Positions 22,374 to 33,528 of a DNA stretch of 64,000 nucleotides are shown piece after piece. The stretch comes from Bilabrum cf. latius. Its lineage: Eukaryota > Bigyra: Bicosoecida > Bigyra > Bicosoecida. How positions within the stretch are numbered: position 1 is the first letter of the stretch; each line of letters begins with the position of its first letter. Location of the stretch: positions 930,001 to 994,000 of the forward strand of contig OZ237751.1 of the NCBI GenBank assembly GCA_965178125.1, read 5' to 3'. Under the pieces are notes generated by a model, which ran no database searches, was not told the DNA's origin, and worked only from the letters and a program-made list of their open reading frames with translations. Both the position numbers and the translations under genes were made by a program.

Positions 22374-25300
22374 ATGGCGACTTCAGGCGCAGATAGCGGC
22401 GCCGGTCGAAGCGATTCGACCCCACGGCAGAACTTGGAATCAAACGCGCCGGACCTTCCAGCAGGCGTGATCGAGGTCTACCACATGACCAAGACTGGGA
22501 CTAGTGCATAGCGTCATTCATTTGCGATGCTCTTGCTGGATCGGTGCGTAAAACCATCCAGTGGTAGAGGCGTGCACATGCAACACGGACACAGAGCTGT
22601 GTTTCGCGTGGCGATTCCCGCGAGCAAAACCGGTGCTGGTGGTGGCAGTGCCTCTGCTGCTCCTGTTCACATTGCAATTAGGACTGTTTTCAACGTGGCA
22701 CTGTCCACATCCAAGGTCGCAGCTTTGGAATTGAAGAAAGAAGTCGATAGTCTTGTCCCGTTACCAGAGCATCGCAACCTGGCACGCGTTATATTCGAGT
22801 GCGTGTGCAAACCCCCCCTTTGGATGGTGGAGATGCTGCCTGATCCGAGTGCAGTGTGCTTTGACGCTGGTAACGAGGATGGCGATGCCGGGGCGGAGGG
22901 TTTGCGACCAGCTGGTGCCGCTCCCCGGCGGCCCCGCGAGGCCCGGATGGTGGGTATGGAGCTGTTCGAGAGAACGCTGCGTGACCACCTGGAGATCATG
23001 GAGGGGGATGAGCCGGGGTCCATGCCTGATGATGTGCTGGTGCAGCTGTCCAGCGACATCACGGAGGGCGTGCACCACCTCCTGCAGCACGGGGTGGTGC
23101 ACCGTGACCTGAATCTGGACAACGTGATGTGGGACTCGAAGGGGGGTCCAAAGGGCGTGGGTCGGGCGGTACTGACCAGTCTCGGGAGCTCGCTGCGTGT
23201 GTATGTGGTCGATGCTACGTCACCATCAGCCGTAATTGCTGGTGCTGCTGCCGCTGAAAGTGTCGGCATTGCCCCTTCGTCCAGCGTGGAGGAGGCACTT
23301 GAGTAGGTCACGTACCGGTAGTTGAAGGATGGAGGTGGCGGCCTGGGCGGCAATCCGGCCCATCTGGCTCCTGAGGTGCTGGACGGGTGGTACAGGGGGT
23401 CCAAACCAGGAGGGGAAGACGAGGAGGTGCCATTCGGAAAGCAGGCCTCATGGGAGCTTGGCGTGCTGCTGTACGAGCTGGCCACGGGAGGGCAGCACCC
23501 GTTCGGGGACTCGTATCCTGGTGAGCTGCAGGACGGGAGCGAGACTAGGCCTGGCGAGCTGGCAGCTGGATTGCATGCATGTGAAGCTCCAATGGCAGGT
23601 CATGATGTGCTGTCGAAGCGTCCTCCTTCGTATGCACGTACCTTGCGTGGCCTGCTGTGTGTCGATCCTGGGGATCGGGTGAGCGTGGTAGAGGCTTAGC
23701 GCGAGCTGCAATCTCTGTATATTGGAACACTGCTGCCAGCCTTGCTTGCTGGTGGGTCCGAGTGCGAGTCAGCGGTGGTCAGCGTGAGGGAAGTGGTGGA
23801 CGGGCTGGTGGGCAAGGGGGACTGGGATGGGGTGTATCGTGTGCTGTGGCAGCTGCGGATGGAATATGGCGTACATCTAGTGGACGATATGGTGGATTCG
23901 ACCCGACAGCTGCTCGATTATATCCATGATACCATCACTGAGCACGTGATGTCCGACTCGGGCGAGCTGGTCAGGATCGTGACAAGACTCGGATCAGAAG
24001 GGGGGATGGATGCCGAGTTGGCGGCATTCTTGGTTTCTCGTATATGTTTAGAACATGACTCATATCGATGCCATGTGGTGGATGCGGGTGCATTGTGCGG
24101 ACTGGTGGCATTGCTTGGATCGGGCAAAGGCAGCGAGGCGGAGGAAGCGGCTGGAGCGCTTTGGAATATCGCTGCGGGATCGGGTGATCAGAAGCAGGCC
24201 GTGGTGGATGCGGGCGCACTGGGCGGACTGGTGGCATTGCTTGAATCGGACAAGGGCGAAGAGGCGGAGAACGCGGCTGGAGCGCTTTGGAATATTGCCG
24301 ATGGATCGGATGATCAGAAGCAGGCCGTGGTGGATGCAGGTGCACTGGGCGGGCTGGTAGCATTGCTTGGGTCCGGCAAAGGCAGGGAGGAGGCGGAAGC
24401 GGCTGGAGCGCTGGGGAATATCGCTGCGGGATCGGGTGATCAGAAGCAGGCCGTGGTGGATGCGGGCGCATTGGGCGGACTGGTGGCATTGCTTGAATCG
24501 GACAAGGGCGAAGAGGCGGAGAACGCGGCTGGAGCGCTTAGAAATATCGCTGCGGGATCGGGTGATCAGAAGCAGGCCCTTGTGGATGCAGGTGCACTGG
24601 GCGGGCTGGTGGCATTGCTTGAATCGGACGAGGGCAGCGAGGCGGAGGAAGCGGCTGGAGTGCTTGGGAATATCGCTGCGGGATCAGAGGATCAGAAGCA
24701 GGCCGTGGTGGATGCAGGTGCACTGGGCGGGCTGGTAGCATTGCTTGGATCGGACGAGGGCGAGGAGGCTGAGCTTGCTGCTTGGGCGCTTAGGAATATC
24801 GCTGCGGGATCGGATGATCAGAAGCAGGCCGTGGTGGATGCGGGCGCATTGGGCGGGCTGGTAGCATTGCTTGAATCGGACAAGGGCGAGGAGGCGGAGA
24901 ACGCGGCTGGAGCGCTTAGGAATATCGCTGCGGGATCGGATGATCTGACGCAGGCCGTGGTGGATGCGGGCGCACTTGGCGGACTGGTGGCATTGCTTGG
25001 ATCGGGCAAGGGCGAGGAGGCGGAGAACGCGGCTGGAGCGCTTAGGAATATCGCTGCTGTATCGGATGATCAGCGGCAGGCCGTGGTGGATGCAGGTGCA
25101 CTGGGCGGGCTGGTTGCATTGCTGGGATCGGGCAAGGGCGAAAAGGCGGAGCGCGCTGCTGGGGCGCTTTGGAATATCGCTGCGGGATCGAATGATCAGA
25201 AGCAGGCCGTGGTAGATGCGGGCGTGCTGGGCGGACTGGTGGCATTGCTTGGATCGGACAAGGGCAGCGAGGCGGAGGAAGCGGCTGGAGTGCTTGGGAA

Positions 25301-25940
25301 TATCGCTGCGGGATCGGATGATCAGAAGCAGGCCGTGGTGGATGCGGGCGCACTTGGCGGACTGGTGGCATTGCTTGGATCGGGCAAGGGTGAAAAGGCG
25401 GAGCGCGCTGCTGGGGCGCTTTGGAATATCGCTGCGGGATCGAATGATCAGAAGCAGGCCGTGGTGGATGCGGGCGCATTGGGCGGACTGGTGGCATTGC
25501 TTGGATCGGGCAAGGGCGAAGAGGCGGAGAACGCGGCTGGAGCGCTTTGGAATATTGCCGATGGATCGGATGATCAGAAGCAGGCCGTGGTGGATGCAGG
25601 TGCACTGGGCGGACTGGTGGCATTGCTGGGATCGGACATGTGCAGCGAGGTGGAGGAAGCGGCTGGAGCGCTGGGGAATATCGCTGCGGGATCGGATGAT
25701 CAGAAGCAGGCAGTGGTGGATGCGGGCGCATTGTGCGGACTGGTGGCATTGCTTGGATCGGGCAAGGGCAAGGAGACGGAGCTTGCTGCTGGGGCGCTTA
25801 TGAATATCGCTGCGGGAACCTCACGTCAACAACAGGCACTAATCAATGCTGGTGCAATTTATCCCCTGAGGCGGTTGCGAGACTCGGGACACCCAGCGTC
25901 ACAAAGGGCCTCAAGGACACTGGAAGTGCTCAGCCGCTGA
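22374..25940 (+). CDS. Degenerate protein kinase fused to 15 armadillo repeats
   Basis: ATG 22374 to TGA 25938-25940 gives 1188 aa through four TAG codons (22509, 23304, 23319 and 23697), where TAG reads naturally as Gln (EEALEQVTYRQLKDG, VVEAQRELQ). Residues about 70-440 are a kinase fold: catalytic loop HRDLNLDN (about 242), GGN plus APEV, and a C-lobe helix LGVLLYELATGG. The usual VAIK lysine is Arg (HIAIRTVF), the glycine loop is poor, and DFG is replaced by VDAT, so catalysis is doubtful. Residues about 566-1188 are armadillo repeats of 42 residues (VVDAGALGGLVALL type); 14 are near identical and the last is divergent. Armadillo arrays bind partner proteins, so a scaffold or pseudokinase is likely. 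The GGN before APE recalls PINK1-like kinases, but this is weak. Confidence 0.85.
24071..25937 (+). repeat. 126-bp tandem repeat encoding armadillo units
   Basis: About 15 units of 126 bp (42 codons) lie in frame within the kinase-armadillo gene. Many are almost identical at DNA level (GATCAGAAGCAGGCCGTGG recurs at nearly every junction). This points to recent expansion or homogenisation by unequal exchange. Units 9 and 11 are identical at protein level, as are several C-terminal halves. Confidence 0.95.
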
Positions 25941-26937
25941 GTAGGGCATCCATCGGTCATGGTCTGGTTCGCAGTGAGGCCCATCTGGCTCCTGAGGTGC
26001 TGGACGGGTGGAACAGGGGGGCAGCCGCTGTTGTGGCGTTTGGAAAGCAGGCGTCATGGGCGCTAGGCGTGCTGCTGTACGAGCTGGCCACGGGAGGGCA
26101 GCACCCGTTCGGGGACTCGTATCCTGGTGAGCTGCAGGACGGAAGCGAAACTAAGCCTGGCGAGCTGGCAGCTGTACTGCATGCACGTGAAGCTCCAATG
26201 GAAGGTCATGCTGTGCTGTCGAGGCGACTTACTTGGTATGTTGGCATGGTACTTTGCATAGACCCGGGGTCCAGGATGGGGGTACATGTTGTGCTGCTTG
26301 CGCTTCGATCGAAGGTGGTGCCTCGTGCATCGCACACATCTGCCGCTGATATCAGTACCTTACTGCCTGCCTCGGTTGCTGATGGGTCCGAGTGCGAGTC
26401 AGCGGTGGTCAGAGTGAGGGAAGTGGTGGATGGGCTGGTGGGCAAGGGGGACTGGGATGGGGTGTATCGTGCGCTGTGGCAGCTGCGGACGGAGTCATGC
26501 ATTTGACGTCAGCATTCCACACGTGGAGGATCTCGTACAATCGACCCGACAGCTACTTGATGATGTCCGTGGTGCCATCGCTGAGCACATGGTGTCCGAC
26601 TCGAGCGAGCTGGAGAGGATCGTGACAAGACTCGGATCAGAAGGGGGAATCCGGGATTGATGCCGAGATTGCTGTAGTTTTAGTCTGGCAAGTGAGCTGT
26701 GGTACTTGTGCCGGTGCATTGGGCGGTCTCGTAGCACTGCTTGGATCGAGCAAGGGCTTAAAAACGGAGCTTGCGGCTGGGGCGCTACTTTCCATCATCA
26801 TTGGATCTCATGTCTAGAGTCTAGACAGTGGCAGTGGTGCATACCGGTGCAGTTGCCCCCCTGGGGCTGCTGAGAGACTCGGGACACTCAGAGGCATCAC
26901 AAGAAGCCGTACAGGCATTGCGGTTGCTCGGCCATTG
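25941..26937 (+). pseudogene. Decayed partial copy of the kinase-armadillo gene
   Basis: From about 25976 the sequence repeats the parent gene from the kinase APEV motif (AHLAPEVLDGWNRG) through the C-lobe and linker. The homologous text then changes frame near 26490 (after ALWQLRTE) and again near 26650. It continues as a single armadillo unit (AGALGGLVALLGSSKG, 26706-26800) and a last unit resembling parent repeat 15 (26826-26937). At least three frame breaks and the missing middle repeats show it is a tandem-duplication remnant. It has no start of its own. Confidence 0.8.
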
Positions 26938-27044
26938 ATTCTTGCAAGGCTGACGGTTCTGCCCGGAAATGCAAATTACAGGACCCCACAGACCTTGCCG
27001 CGGTCCAACACAAACATCAATCCGGATCGCATCAATTCGTCTTG

Positions 27045-28727
27045 TCAGGACTCTTTCCCCCTCGCCCCGCCCGCGGCCTTCAGCAGCCGGCTCTTCACGC
27101 ACCAAGACAGCCCGCAGCAACCCGTGCACCGCATCACCAGAATGCAGCACGCCAGACCTAGGGCAAGCGCAGGCACCACCACCGCCACCACCGGGTACAG
27201 GATGTACGGGTTCAGCAGGCCCTCGTCCTCGTAGGCACCCGTCATTTCAAGGTACGGCTGCCCGTGCAGCTGCGCGCAGAGCCCCGCCACCTCGAGCTCC
27301 ATGCTCCCGGGGTCGGGGCTGTACCCCAGCACGGCCACGCCGGGCTCGCGCAGGGTATTTGTTCCCTGGGGCAGGCCGCCGTGTTCCCCCAGTAGGGAGG
27401 CCTGGTCGGGCTTGGGATCACCGGGCTGCCACGCACCATCAGGCAGTGCACCCTGGAGGAGAGCGGTGAGTGCGTGTGGCCCGAGCTCAGGTCCCCGCCG
27501 AGCACCTGCCCCGTGCTCGCTCGCTTGTTCCCTGAGCCCCCACCCGTCCCTCTGCAGGTGGGCGACCACCTGGTAGGCCCCCATGGTGGCTGGCTCGAGA
27601 AAGGCGAGCATGGTGGTTAGGTCGCAGAGCGGGATGCCTGACGCCTCGAGCAACTGCTGCACCGAGGGACCCCCGCCGGTGCCCCGGAGAGGGCTGGTCC
27701 CGCCAGCCGAATGCTGCTATTCCTCCAAGATTCCACGCTCTGCTGCTTCCTTTTCTTCCTCCCACTGCCTCTGCCTCTCCAAAAGGTCGTTCAGCAGGTC
27801 AAATCCATTCTTCTCGTCGCCCGCCCACCGCTGCCGCTGCTTCCAAAGAACGCTGCCTAGTAGACCAGGAGACGCTGCCGCTGATATTTCAGCGTGAAGT
27901 CTTTGCATGTACTCGCAGGCGCCGGCGCCGGGGCAGCAGTCGAGCATGCGGAGCAGGTGCTCCCACGTGAAACGAGGAGTGCGGCAGGTGCTTCTCGGAA
28001 TTATGACACGTGGCACACGCGCTCGCATAACAACATCCGTTGCGTTTCCATCTGCCATTGTAAAATCGAGGCCAGCGGGCTCGGGACCAGCAGCTGCGAG
28101 TCTGCCAGATTCAGCTGCAAGCGCCGATGCAAGCTGCGTGTTTGCCGACCAGCCCGGCAGCTTCTCATCCTAGCTAGTCTAAGGCAACGGTAATACTGCA
28201 GGTCCTGATATGTACACAGCTCTCATGCGGCTCGCAGTGTCTGGAGCGCGAGCAAACGCTGCCGCTAAGTTCGTGAGGGGGCCGAGACAAACCACCACAA
28301 CCTATCTAGGATTAGAGTTCGCGACTGTGTCCACAATAAAGTCTGCGGCTGCATTCTTCCCATACAGATCAGTCTTGTGCACGTCAGCACCCTTCACTCG
28401 CGGGACTTCTTTGTTGATGCCACCGATTTTGAGAAGGTTGGCCGCGTTTCGAGAGGTGTGAGTGAGCAGCGAGTTGCCGTACGAGACGGTTACGCCCGCC
28501 AAAATAGCATCCCGCGGCGCTCCAACGTACAGTAAGAATGCAAGGTCGTCGTCCAGATCAAAGCCAGTCTCCACTAGCCCAGCTGGGTCGAAATCAATGA
28601 TCAGCAACGCGCGATCCGGCCACAGAGGCTTCTGTGCCTCCTTATCAGACGAGTTTTGAGCGGTATCTGCCAACAACGAATGTATCATACAACATAATGC
28701 AAGGAACTACCAAGCAATGGTACGCAT
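27045..28727 (-). CDS. Inosine-uridine-type nucleoside hydrolase with C-terminal membrane anchor
   Basis: The 560-aa frame runs from ATG 28725-28727 to TGA 27045-27047 through five TAG codons. The seventh codon is TAG, inside the signal peptide (MRTIAWQFLALCC). The nucleoside hydrolase fold follows: IIDFDPAG with a DLDDDLAFLL segment (Asp-rich Ca2+/ribose site, slightly longer than the usual DTDPGIDD), ILAGVTVSYGN, VVVVCLGPLTNLAAA, and a GLDFTMADGNATDVVMRA segment equivalent to FNxxxDPEAA. After TAG 28302-28304 (NPR-Q-VVVVCLGPLTN) the homology resumes without a gap. Residues about 500-530 form a transmembrane helix followed by a Cys-rich basic tail, unusual for this family. Role: hydrolysis of nucleosides at the surface or in endomembranes, a purine-salvage step; substrate unknown. 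Confidence 0.85.
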
Positions 28728-28851
28728 ACAGCTCCTGGAGTGCTGCAATGTGGGCACTACAGACCTTGGCCTTCTGCGAGTCCGGAGCCACAGCGGCCGT
28801 GCCAACTACCGCATTGAGCTCCTTGCGACAACTATGCACCTGTTCAGGCCT

Positions 28852-31548
28852 TCACTTGGCCTCGTACCAAGTCTGCGCCACCTGCGAGTCCACGACGAGG
28901 TCGACGAGCAGCGGCTTCTCGAAGGGCCGCTCCATGTCCTCCACGAGGCACCTCTGGGCCTCCTGCGAGGACTCCGAGGGCCCCTCCAGGATGACCTCGT
29001 CGTGGATCTAAAGGAGCATCTTCCACCCTATCTTCTTGAGGCGCTCGTCCCTCGCGATGTTCAGCATCGCCATCATCACCACGTCGGCAGCCCCCCCTTG
29101 AATGGGTGTGTTGATGGCGGCCCGCTCCGCGTGCCCCCTCAGTCCCCGGTTAGAGCTGTTGATGTGCGGCAGGTCGCGGTACCTGCCCATGAGTGTGCGG
29201 GTGGCGCCCTCTCTCCTGGCGATCTCCAGCACCCGGCTCTGCCAATCCCTCACCTCTGGCCTGCCGTCGTACCACCTTTGTAGCGTGTCCTTTGCCTCCT
29301 CGATCGACACGCCCCAGTCCTTCGAGAGACCCACAGCCGTCTTGCCGTACGCGATGGAGAAGTTAAGCACCTTCGCTTTCCTTCTCTCCGATGCGTACAC
29401 GTTCTTGATGAGCGGCTTGGGCGGGCCCCCGTCAGGCCCCGGCTCCCCCTTCCCGTCCCACTCGAGCAGCACCTCCCCCTTGTCCACGGCCTCCCTGATG
29501 TGCTCGTACATGTCCAAGGCGGTCCTAGAGTGGAAATCGCCCCCCAGCTCAAACGCCTCAATCATGCTGCTGCACCGTGCCATGTGGGCGAGCACCCGGA
29601 GCTCCAATTGCCCGTAGTCCGCCACCAGCAGGGAACAACCGGGCTTGGCGTGGAAAGCCTTGCGGATGCCGTACCTGTCTTTCTCCAGCGCCGGCTGGTT
29701 CTGTAGGTTGGGTCTGCGGGCGGAGAGCCTGCCCGTCTCGGTGTTGAGGTTGAGACTGCAGTGCACTCTGCTGTCCTTGTCCGCCATCTGCTGCAGGGGC
29801 AGGATGAACGACGCCAGCATGGTCTGCACCGCCCCGGCGTTGTGCGCTGCCGCGATGGCGCGGCACGCTCGCTCGCCCTCCTCCCCCCCCCCGAAGTGAT
29901 CGTAGGCCCTCCCCCAGCGGGGAGGTTCCGATTCCGGATCCCCCGCCAGTTCCCTGAGAACGGCCGCCGACACGGCGGGCCAGCCCTTGTCCGTCCTGGT
30001 CACGGGTTCGATTCCCTGCCCTACTAGCACCATGTCCCTCATTTTTTTCGCTTTTTTCTTGCCTTCCTCGATGAACCCCTCCGTGTTCTCCACCTTGAAG
30101 GCCCGGTGACGCGGCCACACGTCGGGGTCACCTGCCTCTGCCGCCGCCTCGAGCTCAGCGATAGTCTCGTCGTCGAAAGCGGCGGCGCCTTTGCCTTTGC
30201 CCTTGCGCTTGGCCTTGGCCTGATCCGCATGCATGCTGCCGTACGTGCTGCTGTCCAGAGCTGCCTGCCCCCCCGCAAACATGCCCTCCTAGGCGGGCTT
30301 CTAGTCCCCGGCCTTGTTCTTCAATGCCGCCCTCTTGCGCCTATCCCTCGCCGCCTGCTGGCTCTTGGTGAGCCTGCGGCACGGTGCAAACAGCAGGTGG
30401 GCCTTCTGGGGGTCGGACCCGGGGTTCATGCGGCTGGCCTCGGGGCACAGCGACGCGGCCCACTCCATGAATAACCGCTCCGAGTCCTCTTGTTCCCTGC
30501 GGGCTAGCTCCTCTGCCCTAGGGAGATGCTCGTCCACGTCCACCCGTATGCCCTCCCTCTCCATGTCTGTGAGCACCACGGCGAACGGCACCACGTACTT
30601 GGTGTAGAACTCCCAAAGGGACTACCCGCCCGCCCAAGGCCTCTGCCTCAGCCTAGCCTCCAGGTCCTCTCTCAGCCACCAGGTGGCCTCTGCGTCGTAG
30701 GTCGCGTAATCGATCCATGCGGATCTCCAGTGGGGCAGCCTCTGCAGCATGTGCACCGGCGGGACGAACGAGTCCTTCCCCTCGGTCCCGTCCCTCTTGA
30801 TCCTCCTCACCGCGAACCTCTCCTTCATGGGCACCTTCCTGTGCCCGAGCAGGTCCTGGGACAGTGCCTCGAGGGAGTAGCCACCTTGCTTGGATCGGGC
30901 GGAGGACCACGTCCGGGCCATGTGCATGGTGTCGCCGCACAGGCCCAGGACGTCGATCCCGTGGTTGTAGAGGACGTGCCGGTCGAATCCAAAGTTGTGG
31001 AAGGCCTTCCCGCGGGAGCTGTCTTCGAAGTAGGCCTTGAATAGGTCTATCACGCCCTCCGCCGGCCCGTCGTTGTCGATCCACAGGCGGGGACCACTAC
31101 CAAAATCCACAGAGTCGCCGGCGAACGCAGTGGCGCAAATCACCCTACCGTTGCCGACGGGAGACTGCGCGGTCACGTCGATGTCTGCGACTTCCGTGTC
31201 CCACGCAACTGGAGCCTCCGGGGATAGCGAGAGCAAAACTTCCAGCGCGCGGTTGGCTGATTTCTCGTCGTTGACGACCGTGAGGCCTTCGGGCAGGCGC
31301 TCCATCGGGCCTTGGTGCGGGACGTAGGCGGCCGCCGACGCCGCGGCGCTTCTTGGTGCGAGGGGTTCTGGTTCCGAAGTCTTGGCCGAATCTGCGCGCG
31401 TTGCCGACGAGCACAGCCTTCGAGTTGCATACCTACCTACGCTGGAAGTTTCTATCGCAGACCTTGGCCGAAATTGCTGCAGTTTCAATTTCAGGGCCCT
31501 TGTGGTGCGACTCCTGATAGTCCTACTGCGACAGCTAGATGAGAGCAT
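28852..31548 (-). CDS. Family-A organellar DNA polymerase (plant/protist POP type)
   Basis: ATG 31546-31548 to TGA 28852-28854; 898 aa, TAG at 30622, 30301, 30289 and 29008. The N-terminal about 55 residues are Arg/Ser-rich, as in mitochondrial presequences. Proofreading motifs are intact: Exo I AWDTEV (about residue 115), Exo II HNFGFDRH, Exo III YATYDAEAT. Polymerase motifs: GRLSARRPNLQNQP, motif A VADYGQLELRVLAH (about 642), motif B RRKAKVLNFSIAYG (about 728), motif C Q-IHDEVILE (about 847), C terminus WYEAK. In motif C the strictly conserved Gln of the QVHDE signature is encoded by TAG (29008-29010), which fixes the code. Low-complexity Lys/Gly and acidic inserts separate the exonuclease and polymerase regions. 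It probably replicates mitochondrial, and if present plastid, DNA. Confidence 0.93.
29008..29010 (-). other. TAG codon at the invariant Gln of DNA polymerase motif C
   Basis: On the minus strand the codons read CTC CTT TAG ATC CAC GAC GAG. Family-A polymerases have Gln immediately before [VI]HDE. This is one of the two strongest single-site proofs that UAG means Gln here. Confidence 0.93.
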
Positions 31549-31955
31549 CTAGGCCAGAGCTTGACGCAAAGTGACAACTAATGGCGCCTTGACAGCGTTC
31601 ATATCAGCAAAGTGAACCAGTATTCTTCTAATAAGTCATGTTGAAGGGTTCGCTGCGATCCAACTCGGAGCCACCGCCGGCGCACGAACACAACTTGTTT
31701 TGCGGTCCGTATACCACAACTGAAAAACTGCTACGGATATTGGTTTCTTTCAATTGAGCGCGCTACTTGATGTTGCCCCGAGGCGTGCGATTGGCCAAGC
31801 ATTTCGGCCCGCTTCGCGGCTCCTCTCGCCTGCACCGGGCCAGAACCTGTCCTCATGCAACTTTCAGCCATAACAATGTATCATTCAGATCATAGTTAAT
31901 GTCAGTGTTAAGCAGGGGCCTGACGGCTCTTGCTGGTGGCTGCGCCTGCATCAGC
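31549..31955. other. Divergent intergenic region
   Basis: This 407-bp, AT-richer spacer lies between the polymerase (-) and the epimerase (+) and presumably holds both promoters. No TATA box or repeat can be assigned with confidence. Confidence 0.45.
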
Positions 31956-33152
31956 ATGTCTTCCTCCGGAACAGTCATTGCTTCCGAGCCACGCAACGGA
32001 CAGGGGACAAGCAAACGAAAGATATCGTCAGGGCGGATGCATGGATAGAATGCATACAGAGAGGGCTGCGGCGAATTTTCCTCCCCAGAGGCGTTGCCGG
32101 ATCCACCCGTGTACCTGTCCGCATCCACTGCCGCCGAGATCGACAAGCGGCTGATGGCCCAGCCCGGCTTTTCCATCGACTAGCTCATGGAACTTGCTGG
32201 CCTCGCATGCGCTGTTGCCACGGATGATTTTGCTCGGCAGGCGTGTGCCGCTGGAAGCGAACGCGGGGGACCTGGAGGCGAGAACGGAGCAAGTGCTCCT
32301 GAGCGAGCACCCGCCCCCGCCAGAACAGTCACCGCGAGCGGCCCCGGCGCTCGCAAGTCCATCCTGGTCCTCGCCGGCCCAGGGAACAACGGAGGCGACG
32401 CTCTCGTGGCGGCCCGCCACCTGAAACACTTCGGACATGCCCCGGTTGTGGTATACCCAAAGGTGCCTAACAAGCCGCTCTTTTTGGTAAGATTACAGGC
32501 CATCCAGCCGTATCGACCCGTGTGTTCGCACGCCATCCGATCAATTTAGCACATACCATTGATTGCTGCCGCAACTAAGCGCAAAGCCGTGCCTGGGCCA
32601 CCCGCTTGCCCAGTCCGTGATATCCGTTGCTCCGATCGCCATTTGATCCGATCTTATCGATCGCAGGGTCTGTTGCAGCAGCTGGAGGACGCCGACATCC
32701 CTGTGAGCGCCGGCCGAACCCCCGACGGAGCACTCGTCACACAGGAATCCCAGATCCCGAGCGCCCACGCGATCCGGGCACAGTTCGACCTAGTCCTTGA
32801 CGGCCTGTTCGGGTTCAGCTTCAAGGGAAGCCCGCGCCCGCCCTTCGACGGCTTGCTCAAGAACGTGCAGGACTCCGGCGTGCCTGTGCTGAGCATCGAC
32901 GTGCCCTCTGGATGGGACGTGGACAGGGACACTATGGCCAAAGGCGCGCCCGAGGAGGCGGTGCTGCGGCCTTCTGGGCTCATTTCGCTGACAGCCCCCA
33001 AGCAGTGCGCCAGGGGGTTCGCCGGGGTGCACTACCTGGGGGGAAGGTTCGTCCCGGGGAACATTCAGCGAGAGTTCGGTCTGGAGGGGTGCATGGGGCT
33101 GTACCAGGGAACGAGCCCCATCGCTCGGCTTGCGCCCGCCCGAAACGACTGA
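31956..33152 (+). CDS. NAXE: NAD(P)H-hydrate epimerase (NAXE/YjeF-N)
   Basis: Exon 1 is 31956-32486 and exon 2 is 32667-33152, ending in TGA; 338 aa. The match to NAXE is clear: [23 protein letters not shown] with the conserved Gln written TAG (32181-32183), [18 protein letters not shown] for nucleotide binding, [10 protein letters not shown] at the splice, [15 protein letters not shown], and [10 protein letters not shown]. The enzy me epimerises damaged R-NAD(P)HX so that a partner dehydratase can repair it. A second TAG (32046-32048) lies in the N-terminal extension. The start could also be 32037; 31956 is preferred because it is the longest uninterrupted ATG-initiated frame. The extension could be a targeting sequence. 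An insert of about 50 residues (GGPGGENG) precedes the glycine loop. Confidence 0.92.
32181..32183 (+). other. TAG codon at the invariant Gln of NAD(P)HX epimerase
   Basis: The codons read TCC ATC GAC TAG CTC ATG GAA CTT GCT GGC. The family signature is DQLMELAG, including the human enzyme. TAG therefore stands for Gln. Confidence 0.93.
32487..32666 (+). other. Intron of NAXE (180 bp)
   Basis: The donor is GTAAGA and the acceptor GATCGCAG. Splicing is phase 0 and joins KPLFL to [12 protein letters not shown], restoring the family's continuous sequence. The unspliced frame soon hits TAG and then TAA. Confidence 0.88.
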
Positions 33153-33528
33153 GCTGGGCTACTAGAGACTAGCGATTGCTACGCGTCACGTTGAACTGTG
33201 CGATAAAATAGGCATGCTTTGCGGGTGGACCGCCTGTAGTGTTGGTCTGAACCTGTCAATCTGAGACGCCAATATCCATTGTTGGATTCAAGCAAAGCAA
33301 GCTAGTCACACGCAAGCATGTTCGGCGCAGAGCAGCACACAGCCTCTCGAGCACTTCTTCCGTAGAATCGATCAAACGAGGCAAATGCCCCACCAAGTCG
33401 CTGCGCATGCGACTGAGGAAACAAGTCCTAGCAGTACCGCATAGCAGCATGGCGACGGGCATCAGATATGGCAACTCCATCCCCAGGCACCCCCGCGCGC
33501 CCTTCCCGCAAGCAAGCACCCAGAGCGA
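33153..33528. other. Convergent intergenic region
   Basis: This 376-bp spacer lies between the stops of NAXE (+) and surface protein B (-). It contains no gene, RNA or clear repeat. Confidence 0.5.

Noticed and set aside
28175-28197. An 18-nt GT-TAG segment in the nucleoside hydrolase as a tiny intron
   Set aside because: It is in frame and reads through as VLPLPQ with UAG=Gln, so there is no need for splicing. A similar 18-mer near 49205 is equally explained.
29995-30025. tRNA T-arm-like GGTTCGATTCC
   Set aside because: It is within the polymerase coding sequence and no acceptor or anticodon stem surrounds it.
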